From JAGNXB01 sp964471595 (lineage in GTDB: Bacteria > Bacteroidota > Bacteroidia > Chitinophagales > Saprospiraceae), in NCBI GenBank assembly GCA_964471595.1, contig CAYYGN010000004.1, forward strand, positions 62,001 through 126,000: 64,000 bases of DNA. Reading direction: 5' to 3'. Under the pieces are notes generated by a model. The model was not told where the DNA came from. It worked only from the letters and a program-made list of their open reading frames with translations, and ran no database searches. Each line of letters begins with the position of its first letter. The stretch's first letter is position 1. The translations under genes and the position numbers were made by a program. Shown here piece after piece: positions 26,599 through 37,050 of this stretch.

Positions 26599-27433
26599 GC
26601 GTATCCCGACCGGAGAGGACATTTTACTGACCGGCGTGCCCCGCTCCGGAACTACGCTGGCATGTCGGCTGCTCAATCAAGTGTCGGATGTCGTGGCGCT
26701 CAACGAGCCATTGGAGCCCGCCATTTTCGCGGATCGTTCAAGCGCATTGGATAATCTGGAAGGTGCCCTTTCATCCATCAGAAAAGAACTTGGCCGAACG
26801 GGAGAAGCGCCTTCGAGACACAGGGAAGGTCGATTCACCGACAATAATTTCAGTTCCGGACCCGGCCCCAGGGAGCTTATCGTCAAAAGGTCAATGCTTT
26901 CATTCGGACCTCCCCGCCCAGGTCCCTTCACCCTTGTACTCAAGCATAATGCAGAATTTACCCAACTTTTACCAGAGCTCTCCCGGCGGTATTCCGTTTT
27001 TGCCCTGATCCGAAATCCCCTGGCGGTTTGGATTTCCTGGTGTACCGTCTCCATTGCCGCATCAAGGGGGCAACTCTCCAAATCGGACCGCCTGTCTCCG
27101 GACCTTCATTCCTCCCTTCAAAAAATACCTGATCTCACGGCCCGGCAGCAATTTATTCTCGATTGGTATTTCCGTCAATTTCAATACCTGCCTTCCGATC
27201 ATATTCTTCGTTATGAGGATCTGATGGAGACCGGCGGAACCTGTCTGGAACAAGTCGTCGGACAGGTGGTACCCCGAGACCCTGATTTGGCGGTACACGA
27301 TCAATGGCCTCCGGGAGGACCTGAAGAAGCAGCCCGGTTGCGTGATGCGTTGCTTCGTCATCCCGGAGCCTGGTCGGAACACTATACCTCCGGAGACGTA
27401 GAAAACCATTGGGCCCGCCTCCCCAAAACCTGA
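26561..27433 (+). CDS. Sulfotransferase (GxPRSGTT family)
   Basis: A 290-residue sulfotransferase of a different subfamily from the two upstream. ILLTGVPRSGTTLACRLLN is the PAPS 5'-loop, and FALIRNPLAVWISW holds the 3'-phosphate site. A second marker is HILRYEDLMETGG. The start overlaps the preceding gene by 38 bases, and the reading frame begins with MSFGSNRLFS. It is a paralogue of the next gene, which lies 3 bases away. An alternative start nearer the P-loop cannot be excluded. Confidence 0.85.
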   Translation: MSFGSNRLFSAPRRIPTGEDILLTGVPRSGTTLACRLLNQVSDVVALNEPLEPAIFADRSSALDNLEGALSSIRKELGRTGEAPSRHREGRFTDNNFSSGPGPRELIVKRSMLSFGPPRPGPFTLVLKHNAEFTQLLPELSRRYSVFALIRNPLAVWISWCTVSIAASRGQLSKSDRLSPDLHSSLQKIPDLTARQQFILDWYFRQFQYLPSDHILRYEDLMETGGTCLEQVVGQVVPRDPDLAVHDQWPPGGPEEAARLRDALLRHPGAWSEHYTSGDVENHWARLPKT

Positions 27434-27436
27434 CAC

Positions 27437-28243
27437 ATGGCTGAAGATATCATTCTGACCGGACCGCCACGGTCAGGAACTACCCTGACCTGTCACCTGC
27501 TCAACCTGTTGGACAACACGATTGCCCTTCATGAACCCATGAATCTGGTCATGTTTCCCGACAGGGAAACAGCTCTTGGCAACATTGCCTCATTTTTTGG
27601 AGAAATGAGACATTCCCTTTTGAGCGAGGGGAAAGCGCTATCCAAAGTAGCCGGGGATAAAATTCCCGACAACCCGTTTGCGACGCAAGAAGGGGGTCAC
27701 AGGTCTAGCATTGTCGTCAAAAAAGCGATCACGTTTGACAAGCCGCTTTCATCCGATTTCCGATTGATCATCAAACACAACGCCCATTTCAGCCTCCTGC
27801 TCACCGACCTCGTCAAGACATATCGGTGTTTCAGCATCATTCGCCACCCTTTATCGGTGATCAGGTCCTGGAATACCATACAAGCACCTGTTGCGGAGGG
27901 TAAGATCACGGTCTTCAAAACCCTGGCTCCTGAAAAATACCGGGAGATTGAAGCCATCCCCCGTCTCCTCGACCGTCAGATCCGTCTTTTGGATTACCTG
28001 TTTTCATGCTATGTGGGTCTGCCCGGATTGACCATCATCAAATACGAGGATCTGATTGCCACCCAAGGATCTGCCCTGGAGAGCATGGTGCCGGAGGCGC
28101 GCCGACTGAACGAGCCTCTGCAAAATCGCAATCGAAGTCCCTTGTACGATCCCCGGGAGGAGGAAGTCGTACGGCGTGCCATCCTGGATTATCCCGGAGC
28201 CTGGGAGTCTTTTTATTCCCGGGATTCCATCGCCCAGCTCTGA
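27437..28243 (+). CDS. Sulfotransferase, paralogue of the preceding gene
   Basis: A 268-residue protein with DIILTGPPRSGTTLTCHLLN as the PAPS 5'-loop, FSIIRHPLSVIRSWNT as the 3'-loop and LTIIKYEDLIATQGSALE. It shares the whole layout with the upstream gene, including ALHEPMN after ALNEPLE and the closing YPGAWESFYS. It is the fifth sulfotransferase domain of the locus. It lies 4 bases before the GT8 gene, so all are probably co-transcribed. Confidence 0.86.
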   Translation: MAEDIILTGPPRSGTTLTCHLLNLLDNTIALHEPMNLVMFPDRETALGNIASFFGEMRHSLLSEGKALSKVAGDKIPDNPFATQEGGHRSSIVVKKAITFDKPLSSDFRLIIKHNAHFSLLLTDLVKTYRCFSIIRHPLSVIRSWNTIQAPVAEGKITVFKTLAPEKYREIEAIPRLLDRQIRLLDYLFSCYVGLPGLTIIKYEDLIATQGSALESMVPEARRLNEPLQNRNRSPLYDPREEEVVRRAILDYPGAWESFYSRDSIAQL

Positions 28244-28247
28244 GCCC

Positions 28248-29135
28248 ATGAGGTTTTTCAAGCCTAAAACAATGGCACTGGCCACGGTCACCACACCCGG
28301 ATTCATGCCGGGTACTATGGTCATGCTACATTCCTTTTTGAATAACAATCCATGGTTCAAGGGTGATATCATGATCATTCATGACCAGCTGCCTGAGGTG
28401 CACCAGTCATTATTGCGCCGACTTTACCCGGTCAGGTTTGTCCAGACGGGCGGGGATCTGCTCCAACGGGTACAAAACTTAATTCCCGATTATGCCGATT
28501 TTGAACGAAGGAAGGCGCAGTTCTACTCGCTGGAAGCATTTCGATTCAGGGAATATAATCAATTGATCTTCATGGACAGCGATATGCTTGTTCTGGGTTC
28601 CCTGGAGGAGTTGACTTTGCGCCCTGAACCCATGCTGGCATGTGGCACCGTAAAATATTACCGACCCGGAGATGATGACGGTGATCCCTTTCAGGTAGAG
28701 CAGTTTAATGCCGGGATGATGCGTATCGACGGAAAGTTGCTGGGAACCGGTGTCCGTCAAGCCCTTTTGGACAACATTTCATCCAGATTTTTCGCCCCCT
28801 TCATTGACTGGGCTGCCACGCACGAATTACCGCGTGTCGGCACGGATCAGATCATCCTGAATACCCATTTCGGGCATCAGGTCACCTATGTCCCTGCAAC
28901 GTTCAATTACAGAGTCGGAATCGCAGCGGAGATAGCGGAACGAGACGGTTGTCGCCTCGAAGATGCCCGCATCATCCATTATACCGGAGGCAAAAAACCG
29001 TGGATGGCAGACAAGGTATTGCAGCACCTGTTCAAGCAATCCCGTGATCTGACCATTTTCAGACTGTGGACACAGGCATGGGCCGATCTGTTGCGGGATT
29101 TTGAACAAGGCCGAACTGATGAGTCGAATCATTAA
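28248..29135 (+). CDS. Glycosyltransferase family 8
   Basis: A 295-residue GT-A enzyme. The LIFMDSDMLVLGSL segment holds the DxD metal site, FNAGMMRID is the conserved FNAG motif of GT8, and HYTGGKKPW is the C-terminal HxxGxxKPW motif. These three together are diagnostic. Members transfer galactose, glucose or related sugars in surface glycans. The ATG at 28248 is chosen because the fold begins directly there, and a frame opening at 28176 lies inside the preceding gene. The next gene begins 152 bases later. Confidence 0.92.
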   Translation: MRFFKPKTMALATVTTPGFMPGTMVMLHSFLNNNPWFKGDIMIIHDQLPEVHQSLLRRLYPVRFVQTGGDLLQRVQNLIPDYADFERRKAQFYSLEAFRFREYNQLIFMDSDMLVLGSLEELTLRPEPMLACGTVKYYRPGDDDGDPFQVEQFNAGMMRIDGKLLGTGVRQALLDNISSRFFAPFIDWAATHELPRVGTDQIILNTHFGHQVTYVPATFNYRVGIAAEIAERDGCRLEDARIIHYTGGKKPWMADKVLQHLFKQSRDLTIFRLWTQAWADLLRDFEQGRTDESNH

Positions 29136-29287
29136 TCCATATTTAAATTGCTGTCTATCAGTATTATGGCAGCTCATAAACCATAGGTCGTGCCGGCATT
29201 GGCATATAATTTGACCCTCCCTGAAGAACCTGTCCCGTTCAAGAACCGGATCAGCCCGCCTTCTTGTCATCCCCCGATCAACCCCGT

Positions 29288-31783
29288 ATGCCAATGACAC
29301 CCCCGAAGAAGCATTTTGCGGAGAGAGACCAATCAATCCGGGGGCAGATGGCAAAATGGGCATTGCTTGCCGGGCAGCTTGCTGCGGCAATCGCAGTGGT
29401 CCACATTTATGATCTGGAAACGGATCTGCATTTGCGGGATGTGCTTTTATTGACCGCGCTGGGCCTTGTTGGCCAGACCCTTATTCCAAGGAAATGGTGG
29501 CCTGTCACCCTGGCAACGATCAGTTTGGCCGGACTGTACGGGTTTGCAGGACCTGCCAATGCGTCTGTCACTTTGATGCTGGGGACAGGTATTCTGTTTC
29601 TCGCCAACCTGAGGAGCAAATGGGTTCGATGGACTAGCCTACTCCTGGTATTCGGTTCATTGGCAACCGTATATGTTCTCCTCCCGGAATGGGCACAACC
29701 ATTCACGCCGGCCATGACGACCCTGGGTGTCATGTTCATGTACAGATTGCTCATTTTTCTTTATGATCGTCATCAGGCTCCGTCGACGCCATTGGATGCG
29801 ACGGACTTTACTTACTTCTTTCTTTTGCCGAATATGGCCATGTCGCTGTTTCCAGCTGTAGATTACCGTCATTTTCGTCAACCTGTTGATCATGCCCGAC
29901 GAATTCTGGTGTGGAAAAAGGGAATGTTTTGGGTGGTCACAGGCGTATTCCATTTGGTCATCTATCGCTGGGTGTATCACCACCTGCTCCTGCCTGCTGG
30001 TGAGGTGAGAGACCTGTTGGGACTGGCCCGTTATTCCTTTTTCAATTATGCCCTGATCCTTAGACTGTCCGGGTTATTTCATTTGGCGGTTGGTGTATTG
30101 TGTCTGTTGGGCTTTGACCTTCCAAGAGTATTTCACCATTATTTTCTCTCAACGGGATTCAGCGACCTGTGGCGCAGAATAAATATTTATTTCAGGGATT
30201 TTCTGGTCAAGGTGTTTTATTATCCCATTTATTTCCGGCTCAGGTCATGGGGAAATGTCAGGGCCGTCCCTGTCGCCATTTTACTCCTTTTTGTCATCAC
30301 CTGGTTCCTTCATTCTGTGCAATGGTTCTGGATCAAAGGACAGTTTCCGCTTCGTATCCAGGATGGCATTTTTTGGGGGTTGTTTGGTGTCCTGGTAGCC
30401 ATCAATGCCTGGTGGGAGATCAAATACAGGACCTCCCATACCCGGACCGTCCATCTGCCGACAAGGGCATTCGCCCAGGTGACCCGTATCGTTGGCATGC
30501 TGGTCTTCATGAGTCTTTTATGGTCCCTGTGGACGGCCCCTTCCCTGGATGAATGGTGGCTCCGTATCCGAACCGGCCTGATGTCACCTGTCAGCCAATA
30601 CGTAGCCCTTTCGTTGACGCTGGTCAGCCTCGTGGTTGCAGGGATATTGGCCTGGCTGGTCGTGCATCACTTTCGGCTTGCGCGTTGGCTCGACCCGGAA
30701 CCATCATCTACTGTGGCCACCTTCTGGTCTGCTATCCTTTTGATGCTGCTTTTGGCATTTCCATGGGTAGCGCCCGCTCTCCAGCGTTCAACAGATATCT
30801 CTATGGCCGGAATACTGACAGAAAAACTAAATGATGCTGATGAAATACGTCGCATTGAAGGCTATTACAATCATATTCTCACGGGGCATCAATTGACGGA
30901 TCCTCTTGCCGGCCGTAAAAATCTGCTCCCGGACACGGAGAATGACGCCAGAATCTATACCGGTGACTTCCGGCACATCAGTAAAAAACCGGATATGTCG
31001 ATTTTGCTGAAAGGCCAACCCTTCACGACCAATGCATGGGGCATGCGTGATGATCCTTTGACCAAAGAAAAACCGGAAGGCACTGTAAGGATCCTGCTTA
31101 TGGGAGGGTCCTTTGTTGTCGGATCCGGAGTGGCTGATCATGAAGTGTTTGACCGTCGTCTTGAAGATCTGCTCCATCCAACCAATGGCACATTGCAGTA
31201 TGAGTTCATCAATACCGCCACTGCCTCTTACGACCTGGTGGATTGCATCCTCCAGTTTGAAGTGGAGGAATTTCACAAGTTCCACCCGGATATATTGATG
31301 TTCTTTACGCATGGCATAGACGGATCCAAGACCATCCGTGACATGGTGCGTCAGTACAAGGCGGGTGTACGGATGCCCTATTTGTTCATGGACGTGTACA
31401 TCCGGCGTGCAGGTCTGCGACGGGAGATGAGTGAAGAAGAAATGGTCCTTCTTCTGGAGCCTTTTACCAGGGATATACTTAAAGATGGTTACCGGAAGTT
31501 GCGCGAAGTTTGCGATACCCATCATATCCGACCCGTTTGGGTGTTCTGGCCTCCCATCGCGCGGGCCGAAGCCGCATTGGAGGAAAAAGAGTTGAGCAAG
31601 CAAATCGCCAGGGATTTGGGTTTTGAACTTATTGACCTGGAGCCGTTGTACAAGGGATTGGACCCGGAATCATTGACGGTCAGCCGGTTTGATATGCATC
31701 CCAATGCCCTGGCCCATTCCCTGATGGCGGACACCCTGGCCAAAGTCCTTGTCCAACGCTCCTTATTGCCAAATCCCCAATAA
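29288..31783 (+). CDS. MBOAT O-acyltransferase fused to SGNH domain, copy 1
   Basis: An 831-residue protein. Residues up to about 520 hold some 10-12 membrane helices with MBOAT features: LPRVFHHYFL, GFSDLWRRINIYFRDFLVKVFYYP (matching FWRRWHISL..WLRDY of AlgI-type enzymes) and the likely catalytic His342 in FLHSVQWFW. Residues from about 590 form an SGNH/GDSL domain: MGGSFVVGSG with Ser608, an INTATASYD block, and DMHPN (Asp802, His804). The expected role is to move an acyl group across the membrane and transfer it onto the polysaccharide, combining in one chain what AlgI and AlgJ/AlgX do separately. The start ATG at 29288 could be replaced by 29294. Confidence 0.82.
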   Translation: MPMTPPKKHFAERDQSIRGQMAKWALLAGQLAAAIAVVHIYDLETDLHLRDVLLLTALGLVGQTLIPRKWWPVTLATISLAGLYGFAGPANASVTLMLGTGILFLANLRSKWVRWTSLLLVFGSLATVYVLLPEWAQPFTPAMTTLGVMFMYRLLIFLYDRHQAPSTPLDATDFTYFFLLPNMAMSLFPAVDYRHFRQPVDHARRILVWKKGMFWVVTGVFHLVIYRWVYHHLLLPAGEVRDLLGLARYSFFNYALILRLSGLFHLAVGVLCLLGFDLPRVFHHYFLSTGFSDLWRRINIYFRDFLVKVFYYPIYFRLRSWGNVRAVPVAILLLFVITWFLHSVQWFWIKGQFPLRIQDGIFWGLFGVLVAINAWWEIKYRTSHTRTVHLPTRAFAQVTRIVGMLVFMSLLWSLWTAPSLDEWWLRIRTGLMSPVSQYVALSLTLVSLVVAGILAWLVVHHFRLARWLDPEPSSTVATFWSAILLMLLLAFPWVAPALQRSTDISMAGILTEKLNDADEIRRIEGYYNHILTGHQLTDPLAGRKNLLPDTENDARIYTGDFRHISKKPDMSILLKGQPFTTNAWGMRDDPLTKEKPEGTVRILLMGGSFVVGSGVADHEVFDRRLEDLLHPTNGTLQYEFINTATASYDLVDCILQFEVEEFHKFHPDILMFFTHGIDGSKTIRDMVRQYKAGVRMPYLFMDVYIRRAGLRREMSEEEMVLLLEPFTRDILKDGYRKLREVCDTHHIRPVWVFWPPIARAEAALEEKELSKQIARDLGFELIDLEPLYKGLDPESLTVSRFDMHPNALAHSLMADTLAKVLVQRSLLPNPQ

Positions 31784-31997
31784 CCCCTTCTTCCCAGGCA
31801 TGAACCCCATGACCGGGCTTGGCATGAAATTTGGCTTTTCCATCATATGTAATGGTAACTATTCTCGCCTCTCATCCTACAACCGGCTCCCCGCGACTGC
31901 TCCGGGGCTTTCAACGCCATAAAGGTGTTGGCCAGCCTGTTCGTAACCAAACGGTGGTGTGGAAAACCGCCTTCACAACCGTCGACTTCCAACCATC

Positions 31998-34529
31998 ATG
32001 ACCGGCCGCACCTTTCCTTCCCTGATGACTTGTTTTCGCCCGGAGGCAAATGGTCAATCAGAGCGTTACCTGGCATTTGCTTTCCTGCTGGTACAATTGG
32101 GCGCCGGGATATGGCTCATCAAGTCCTTTGACATCGAACCCACGCTCCATCTTTACCGATTGAGCCTTCTTGTGGCCGGTGGATTCGTGATTCATGTCTT
32201 TTTGCCACTTCCCCTACGGCCATATTGGTTCCTTGCCCTGGGTTTTGCCGCTCTCTTCATGACACTGGGATCAATAGATGCCTTGCTGGTGGCCGTTACA
32301 GGTGGATTAATATTTGGCATCGCCCGATATGTAAGGCCACGTGCCCTGGGATACTGGATGCTTGTCCTGTTACTGACCGGTATGGCCGGCGCGGTAATTT
32401 CCGGCTGGGAATGGGTGCAAAATCATTTTGCCGCCGTCTCGACGATTGGTGTCATGTTTATCTATCGACTATGGATATACATGCATGAAATGACCATCCA
32501 GAAGGAACCGGCACCCTGGGTGAAGGATGCATCCTACTTCTTTTTACTGCCCAATATGCCGGTATTTCTGTTTCCGGCGGTAGATTACAAGTCTTTCCTC
32601 CAGCGATATCTGAATGATTACGATTTGCTCATCTACAAAAAAGGAGTACAGTGGATCATTCTAGGGATATTTCACCTTTTGATTTACCGGATTCTTTATT
32701 ACTACCTATTGGTTCCCCTTGGGCAGACCAATGACCTCTATGGTTTTCTCGTGCATGCCACCACCAATTATATGCTGGTCATCCGCTTGTCCGGAATATT
32801 CCATCTGGTTGTCGGCATGTTATGCCTTTTCGGATTCAATCTGCCACGCACATTTGACAACTACTTTCTGGCTGCCGGATTCAGCGACTTATGGCGGAGG
32901 CTGAATGCCTATTTCAGGGATTTCATGGTCAAAGTATTTTACTATCCATTGTTTTTCCGGTTCCGGCACTGGGGTACCCTCACTGCCATGGTCGTGACCA
33001 TCCTGTTGCTCTACAACATCTCATGGCTGCTTCATTCCCTTCAATGGTTGTGGCTGAAAGGAGATTTCCCCATCAAAACGGGAGATGCCCTTTATTGGAA
33101 CATTTTCGGAATTCTGGTGGCTGCCACATCCGTATATGAACTGAAAATCAGAAGGGCCCGTCCTTTGACCCTGACCTGGTCCCATGCCCTGAAACGGGCG
33201 GCCTACATTCTGTTCACATTCGTGGTTATGAGCATACTATGGTCGCTCTGGTCGGCGGCCGATGCCGGTGAATGGATCAAGTATGCCGGAAAGGCCGTCA
33301 AGAGCCCGGTAAATCAATACCTGGCTATGGGCGCCACTCTGCTCGCCATCATTGTGATGGGAGGCCTGTTGCTGAAGTGGCATGACAAGCAGCCCTTTGA
33401 TCGGGTCTTCGATCCTGCCCCTCCTACCAAAATGGCATCGTTCTGGTCTCTCGCCATGATTGCCGGGCTCGGCATTTTCCAGATTCCGGCCGTCTCCAAA
33501 TCAGTGAGTGAAAAATACGCGCTATCCCTTGACGGGTTCCTGACGGCCAAACTTACCGAAGCCGATGAAGAACAACAGATCGAAGGCTACTATAGGGACA
33601 TTCTTTTTGGCACCAACCTGACCAATCCTCTGGCCGATATGGCTACCGCCAAAGCCCATCAGTTCAAGAACACGGAAGGGGCTATCCAGATTTTTGATTA
33701 CCGGGGATTGATGATGCGTCCAAACACGTCTTATCTGTTCAAGAACAAAAGGTTTACCATCAATCGCTGGGGAGGACGTGACAAGGATTACTCCCTCAAT
33801 CCGCCGCCAAATACCATACGCAGCCTATTTACCGGGGCGTCATTCATCACAGGATCCGGCGTCCATGATGAGGAAGTTTTTGATCCGATTTTGGAAAATA
33901 AAATGAATGCCCTGTCGGACACCATACAGTACGAATTCCTCAACTTCAGTTGCCCAAGCTATGACCTGGTCGACGTGCTCATTCAATTTGAAGACCAAGA
34001 ATTGGCGAGGTTCAGGCCTGATTACCTCTTCTATTTTTCCCAGGGAAAAGACCTGATCAAGAATACGAGAGACCTGGCCCATTGTCTTGCCCACAACATT
34101 CCAGTCCCCTTCGAATTTCTGGAACAAATAGTCCGGAAAAGCGGCCTGACCATGGACATGTCAGAGCCGGAAATGTTGGCTCTGCTCGAGCCCTTTGAAG
34201 AGGAAATCCTGCAATTTGGATATGATCAACTAAACCGCCTTTGCCGGGAGAACGGGATTGTTCCTGTTTGGGTATACTGGCCCACCATAGTCATGCGCCC
34301 TGACATTCTGGCTGAGAAAGAAAAGGTAAAAGCCATTGCCGAAAAGGCGGGATTCATAATCATAGACATGGTCCACATATATGACCAGTACCCTCCTGAG
34401 GAATTGAAAGTAAGCCACCAGGATCAGCATCCGAATGCTCTGGGGCACCGACTCGCTGCAGAAGAACTATTTCGTGTCCTGACCCGGGACATCATTCTTC
34501 AATCCCAACATGGAGGCCGAACCCTTTGA
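31998..34529 (+). CDS. MBOAT O-acyltransferase fused to SGNH domain, copy 2
   Basis: An 843-residue paralogue of copy 1 with the same order of parts. The MBOAT core reads GFSDLWRRLNAYFRDFMVKVFYYP, with the catalytic-type His346 in WLLHSLQWLW. The SGNH domain has GASFITGSG with Ser615, LNFSCPSYD and DQHPNALGH. Here GAS replaces the GGS of copies 1 and 3. The ATG at 31998 follows a 214-base gap, while a GTG at 31959 gives a longer frame. A hairpin with CCCCG/CGGGG arms lies in that gap near 31890-31912. It overlaps copy 3 by 20 bases if copy 3 begins at 34510. Confidence 0.82.
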   Translation: MTGRTFPSLMTCFRPEANGQSERYLAFAFLLVQLGAGIWLIKSFDIEPTLHLYRLSLLVAGGFVIHVFLPLPLRPYWFLALGFAALFMTLGSIDALLVAVTGGLIFGIARYVRPRALGYWMLVLLLTGMAGAVISGWEWVQNHFAAVSTIGVMFIYRLWIYMHEMTIQKEPAPWVKDASYFFLLPNMPVFLFPAVDYKSFLQRYLNDYDLLIYKKGVQWIILGIFHLLIYRILYYYLLVPLGQTNDLYGFLVHATTNYMLVIRLSGIFHLVVGMLCLFGFNLPRTFDNYFLAAGFSDLWRRLNAYFRDFMVKVFYYPLFFRFRHWGTLTAMVVTILLLYNISWLLHSLQWLWLKGDFPIKTGDALYWNIFGILVAATSVYELKIRRARPLTLTWSHALKRAAYILFTFVVMSILWSLWSAADAGEWIKYAGKAVKSPVNQYLAMGATLLAIIVMGGLLLKWHDKQPFDRVFDPAPPTKMASFWSLAMIAGLGIFQIPAVSKSVSEKYALSLDGFLTAKLTEADEEQQIEGYYRDILFGTNLTNPLADMATAKAHQFKNTEGAIQIFDYRGLMMRPNTSYLFKNKRFTINRWGGRDKDYSLNPPPNTIRSLFTGASFITGSGVHDEEVFDPILENKMNALSDTIQYEFLNFSCPSYDLVDVLIQFEDQELARFRPDYLFYFSQGKDLIKNTRDLAHCLAHNIPVPFEFLEQIVRKSGLTMDMSEPEMLALLEPFEEEILQFGYDQLNRLCRENGIVPVWVYWPTIVMRPDILAEKEKVKAIAEKAGFIIIDMVHIYDQYPPEELKVSHQDQHPNALGHRLAAEELFRVLTRDIILQSQHGGRTL

Positions 34530-37047
34530 ACGCAGATCGTCCATGAAAAGAAGTCTGTCCACTTTTTTCATGCCCGTAAAAACAGGTATACCCGGCATCC
34601 TTCCTGTCCATGGATTTCTGGTAACCCACCTCATCCTGCTGGTGGCCGTTGTCCACCTTTACGATCTCGAGCCTTCTCTTCATCTCAAAGAAATACTTAT
34701 CACGCTCCTGGGCGCATTCCTGATCCAGCCCTGGGTGCCGGGAATGCTGAGGCCTCACTTTTTTGTATTAGCCGGCTGGGTAGCCCTCCTTCTTATTACC
34801 GGATTACCCAATACCCTTATTGTCATCACAGCCGGCCTTCTTCCTGTCCTGATCACGGTCTATGTCCAACCAAAGAAACTCCGATATCTTTTACTGGGAA
34901 TATGGGGTGTTGCATTGATTACTGCCATGGCCTCCGGCTGGGAAGGGATTCAACCTCACCTGGCAGCCATTTCCATACTTGGCTCCATGTTCATGTTCCG
35001 CTTGACCGTCTTTCTGTATGACAAACCCCATCAAAAAGAAAAACCGGCCTTGATTCGGGATATTAGTTATTTCTTCATGCTTCCCAATTATGGTCTCCTT
35101 CTTTTTCCGGTAGTCGATTACCGGACATTCCTGAACAGCCATACGGGAGATTCCGGATGGGTGGTATACAAAAAAGGGATACAATGGCTCACACTGGGGC
35201 TGTTTCACCTGGTGGTTTACCGGTTCTTTTACTCACACCTTCTGACACCGGTCAACGAGGTCAAAGACTTGTTGAGCTTCATGACTTATGCCGCTACCAA
35301 TTATCTGTTGATTATTCGGCTTTCAGGCATTTTTCACACATCTGTCGGCATACTATGTTTGTGCGGTTATGATCTTCCGCCTGTATTCAACAATTATTTC
35401 CTGGCTTCAGGATTCAGTGATCTTTGGCGCCGGATCAACATTTATTTCAGAGAGTACCTCATCAAAGTATTCTATTATCCCGTGTATTTCAGGCTTCGCC
35501 ATTGGGGTAATTCCAAAGCCGTCGTTTTGACCATACTGGTGTTGTTTGTCATCACCTGGCTGCTTCATTCCTTCCAGTGGTTCTGGCTGAAAGGCCGGTT
35601 TCCGGTGCGCATTGTCGACATTATGTTTTGGGGCATTTTCGGATTGCTTGTGGCTACAAATGCCTGGATGGATCTGCAAAAAAAGCGGGCTAAGACACCA
35701 TCGTCACATTGGGTGGATGCCTACACGAACACGGCCAGGATACTGGGCATGTTTCTTTTCATGAGTGTCCTGTGGTCATTATGGTCAGCCGGAAATCTGT
35801 CAGAATGGCTATCTCCAGTGCGTCTTGCATGGCAAAGTCCGGCCAAACAGTATGCCCTTTTGGCTGTCCTGCTGTTGATGACCTGGGTTATGGGAGGTCT
35901 TATTTACCGAGCTGCGGTCAAAGGACAGTGGAGCCGATGGGTAAACCCTACCCCTCCGTCCGCCATGGCTACATTTTGGGCATTGTTGATGACAGGTTCG
36001 ATGCTTCTTGTGGCCGTCCCGGCTGTTCACAAATGGCTTGACCGTCATACCCCTCTGGAGATGTCATCCATACTTACCAGTCGTCTGAACACCGCAGACG
36101 AACAGAAAATGATTGAAGGATACTACACGGAGATATTGATCGGCAACGAATTGACCAACCCGCTGGCCCAAATGGCCACGCCCCAAAGGGAGCAATTCCG
36201 CTATACGGAAGGGGCTCTTGAAGTGGACGATTTCCGGCAGATTATCCACAAACCAGGGGTGAAAATGCTATTCAAAGGCAAACCATACCGTATCAATTCA
36301 TCCGGATTGCGGGACAGGGAATACCCCACTATTCCAGCGCCCGGTACCATCAGAACGATTTTCCTTGGAGGCTCATTTGTCAGTGGATCCGGTGTGGGCG
36401 ATGATGAAGTCTTTGACGAGGTAATGGAACAACTGTCTATTTCATCCCCAACGGAGACGCCCCTGGAATTCATCAATGCCGGCAGCTCGGGATATGATCT
36501 GATCGATGCGGTCGTTCATTTCGACAAATTGCACCTTGGCGATAGCCAGGCTGACTATGCCGCCTACATTTCCCATGGTGTTGACATGCAGAAATGCCTC
36601 AAAGACATAGCACTGGCCACCCGAAAAGGAATACCGATGCCCTACCCTTTCCTTGAGGACATCGTGGCCCGTGCGGGAATCCGACCGGACATGTCCGAGT
36701 TCGCGATTATGAAAGCCCTCGAACCTTTCGCGAGAGAAGTCCTCGAAAATGGCTACCGCTTGTTCCATCAACGATGCATACAGCATGGAATCCGTCCGGT
36801 TTGGATCTATTGGCCTACCATCGGACTCCGGCCCACCCTCAACCAGGAAGTGGGCTTTATCAAACCTATGGTCACGCAAATGGGCTATCGGGTCATCGAT
36901 CTCACCGGCATATATGATGGACGAAATCCACAAAGTTTGTATGTGGCTCCCAATGACCGGCATCCGAATGCCGAAGGTCACAGATTGTTTGCCAGAGCGC
37001 TGCTCGACACTCTCCTGAATGACACCAGTTTTATCGATCGCAGGTAA
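34510..37047 (+). CDS. MBOAT O-acyltransferase fused to SGNH domain, copy 3
   Basis: An 845-residue paralogue. The MBOAT motifs are YDLPPVFNNYFL, GFSDLWRRINIYFREYLIKVFYYP and WLLHSFQWFW with His353. The SGNH motifs are LGGSFVSGSG with Ser622, INAGSSGYD and DRHPNAEGH. An ATG at 34543 is an equally good start, because it places the first membrane helix at the same distance from the N-terminus as in copy 1 and removes the overlap with copy 2. The stop is 3 bases before copy 4, so copies 2 to 4 form one transcript. Confidence 0.82.
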   Translation: MEAEPFERRSSMKRSLSTFFMPVKTGIPGILPVHGFLVTHLILLVAVVHLYDLEPSLHLKEILITLLGAFLIQPWVPGMLRPHFFVLAGWVALLLITGLPNTLIVITAGLLPVLITVYVQPKKLRYLLLGIWGVALITAMASGWEGIQPHLAAISILGSMFMFRLTVFLYDKPHQKEKPALIRDISYFFMLPNYGLLLFPVVDYRTFLNSHTGDSGWVVYKKGIQWLTLGLFHLVVYRFFYSHLLTPVNEVKDLLSFMTYAATNYLLIIRLSGIFHTSVGILCLCGYDLPPVFNNYFLASGFSDLWRRINIYFREYLIKVFYYPVYFRLRHWGNSKAVVLTILVLFVITWLLHSFQWFWLKGRFPVRIVDIMFWGIFGLLVATNAWMDLQKKRAKTPSSHWVDAYTNTARILGMFLFMSVLWSLWSAGNLSEWLSPVRLAWQSPAKQYALLAVLLLMTWVMGGLIYRAAVKGQWSRWVNPTPPSAMATFWALLMTGSMLLVAVPAVHKWLDRHTPLEMSSILTSRLNTADEQKMIEGYYTEILIGNELTNPLAQMATPQREQFRYTEGALEVDDFRQIIHKPGVKMLFKGKPYRINSSGLRDREYPTIPAPGTIRTIFLGGSFVSGSGVGDDEVFDEVMEQLSISSPTETPLEFINAGSSGYDLIDAVVHFDKLHLGDSQADYAAYISHGVDMQKCLKDIALATRKGIPMPYPFLEDIVARAGIRPDMSEFAIMKALEPFAREVLENGYRLFHQRCIQHGIRPVWIYWPTIGLRPTLNQEVGFIKPMVTQMGYRVIDLTGIYDGRNPQSLYVAPNDRHPNAEGHRLFARALLDTLLNDTSFIDRR

Positions 37048-37050
37048 AAG

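Noticed and set aside
31784..31997. Hairpin in the gap before MBOAT copy 2 considered as a terminator
   Set aside because: The stem is only 5 bp and is followed by CTTTC, not a T-run; it is at most a weak attenuator.
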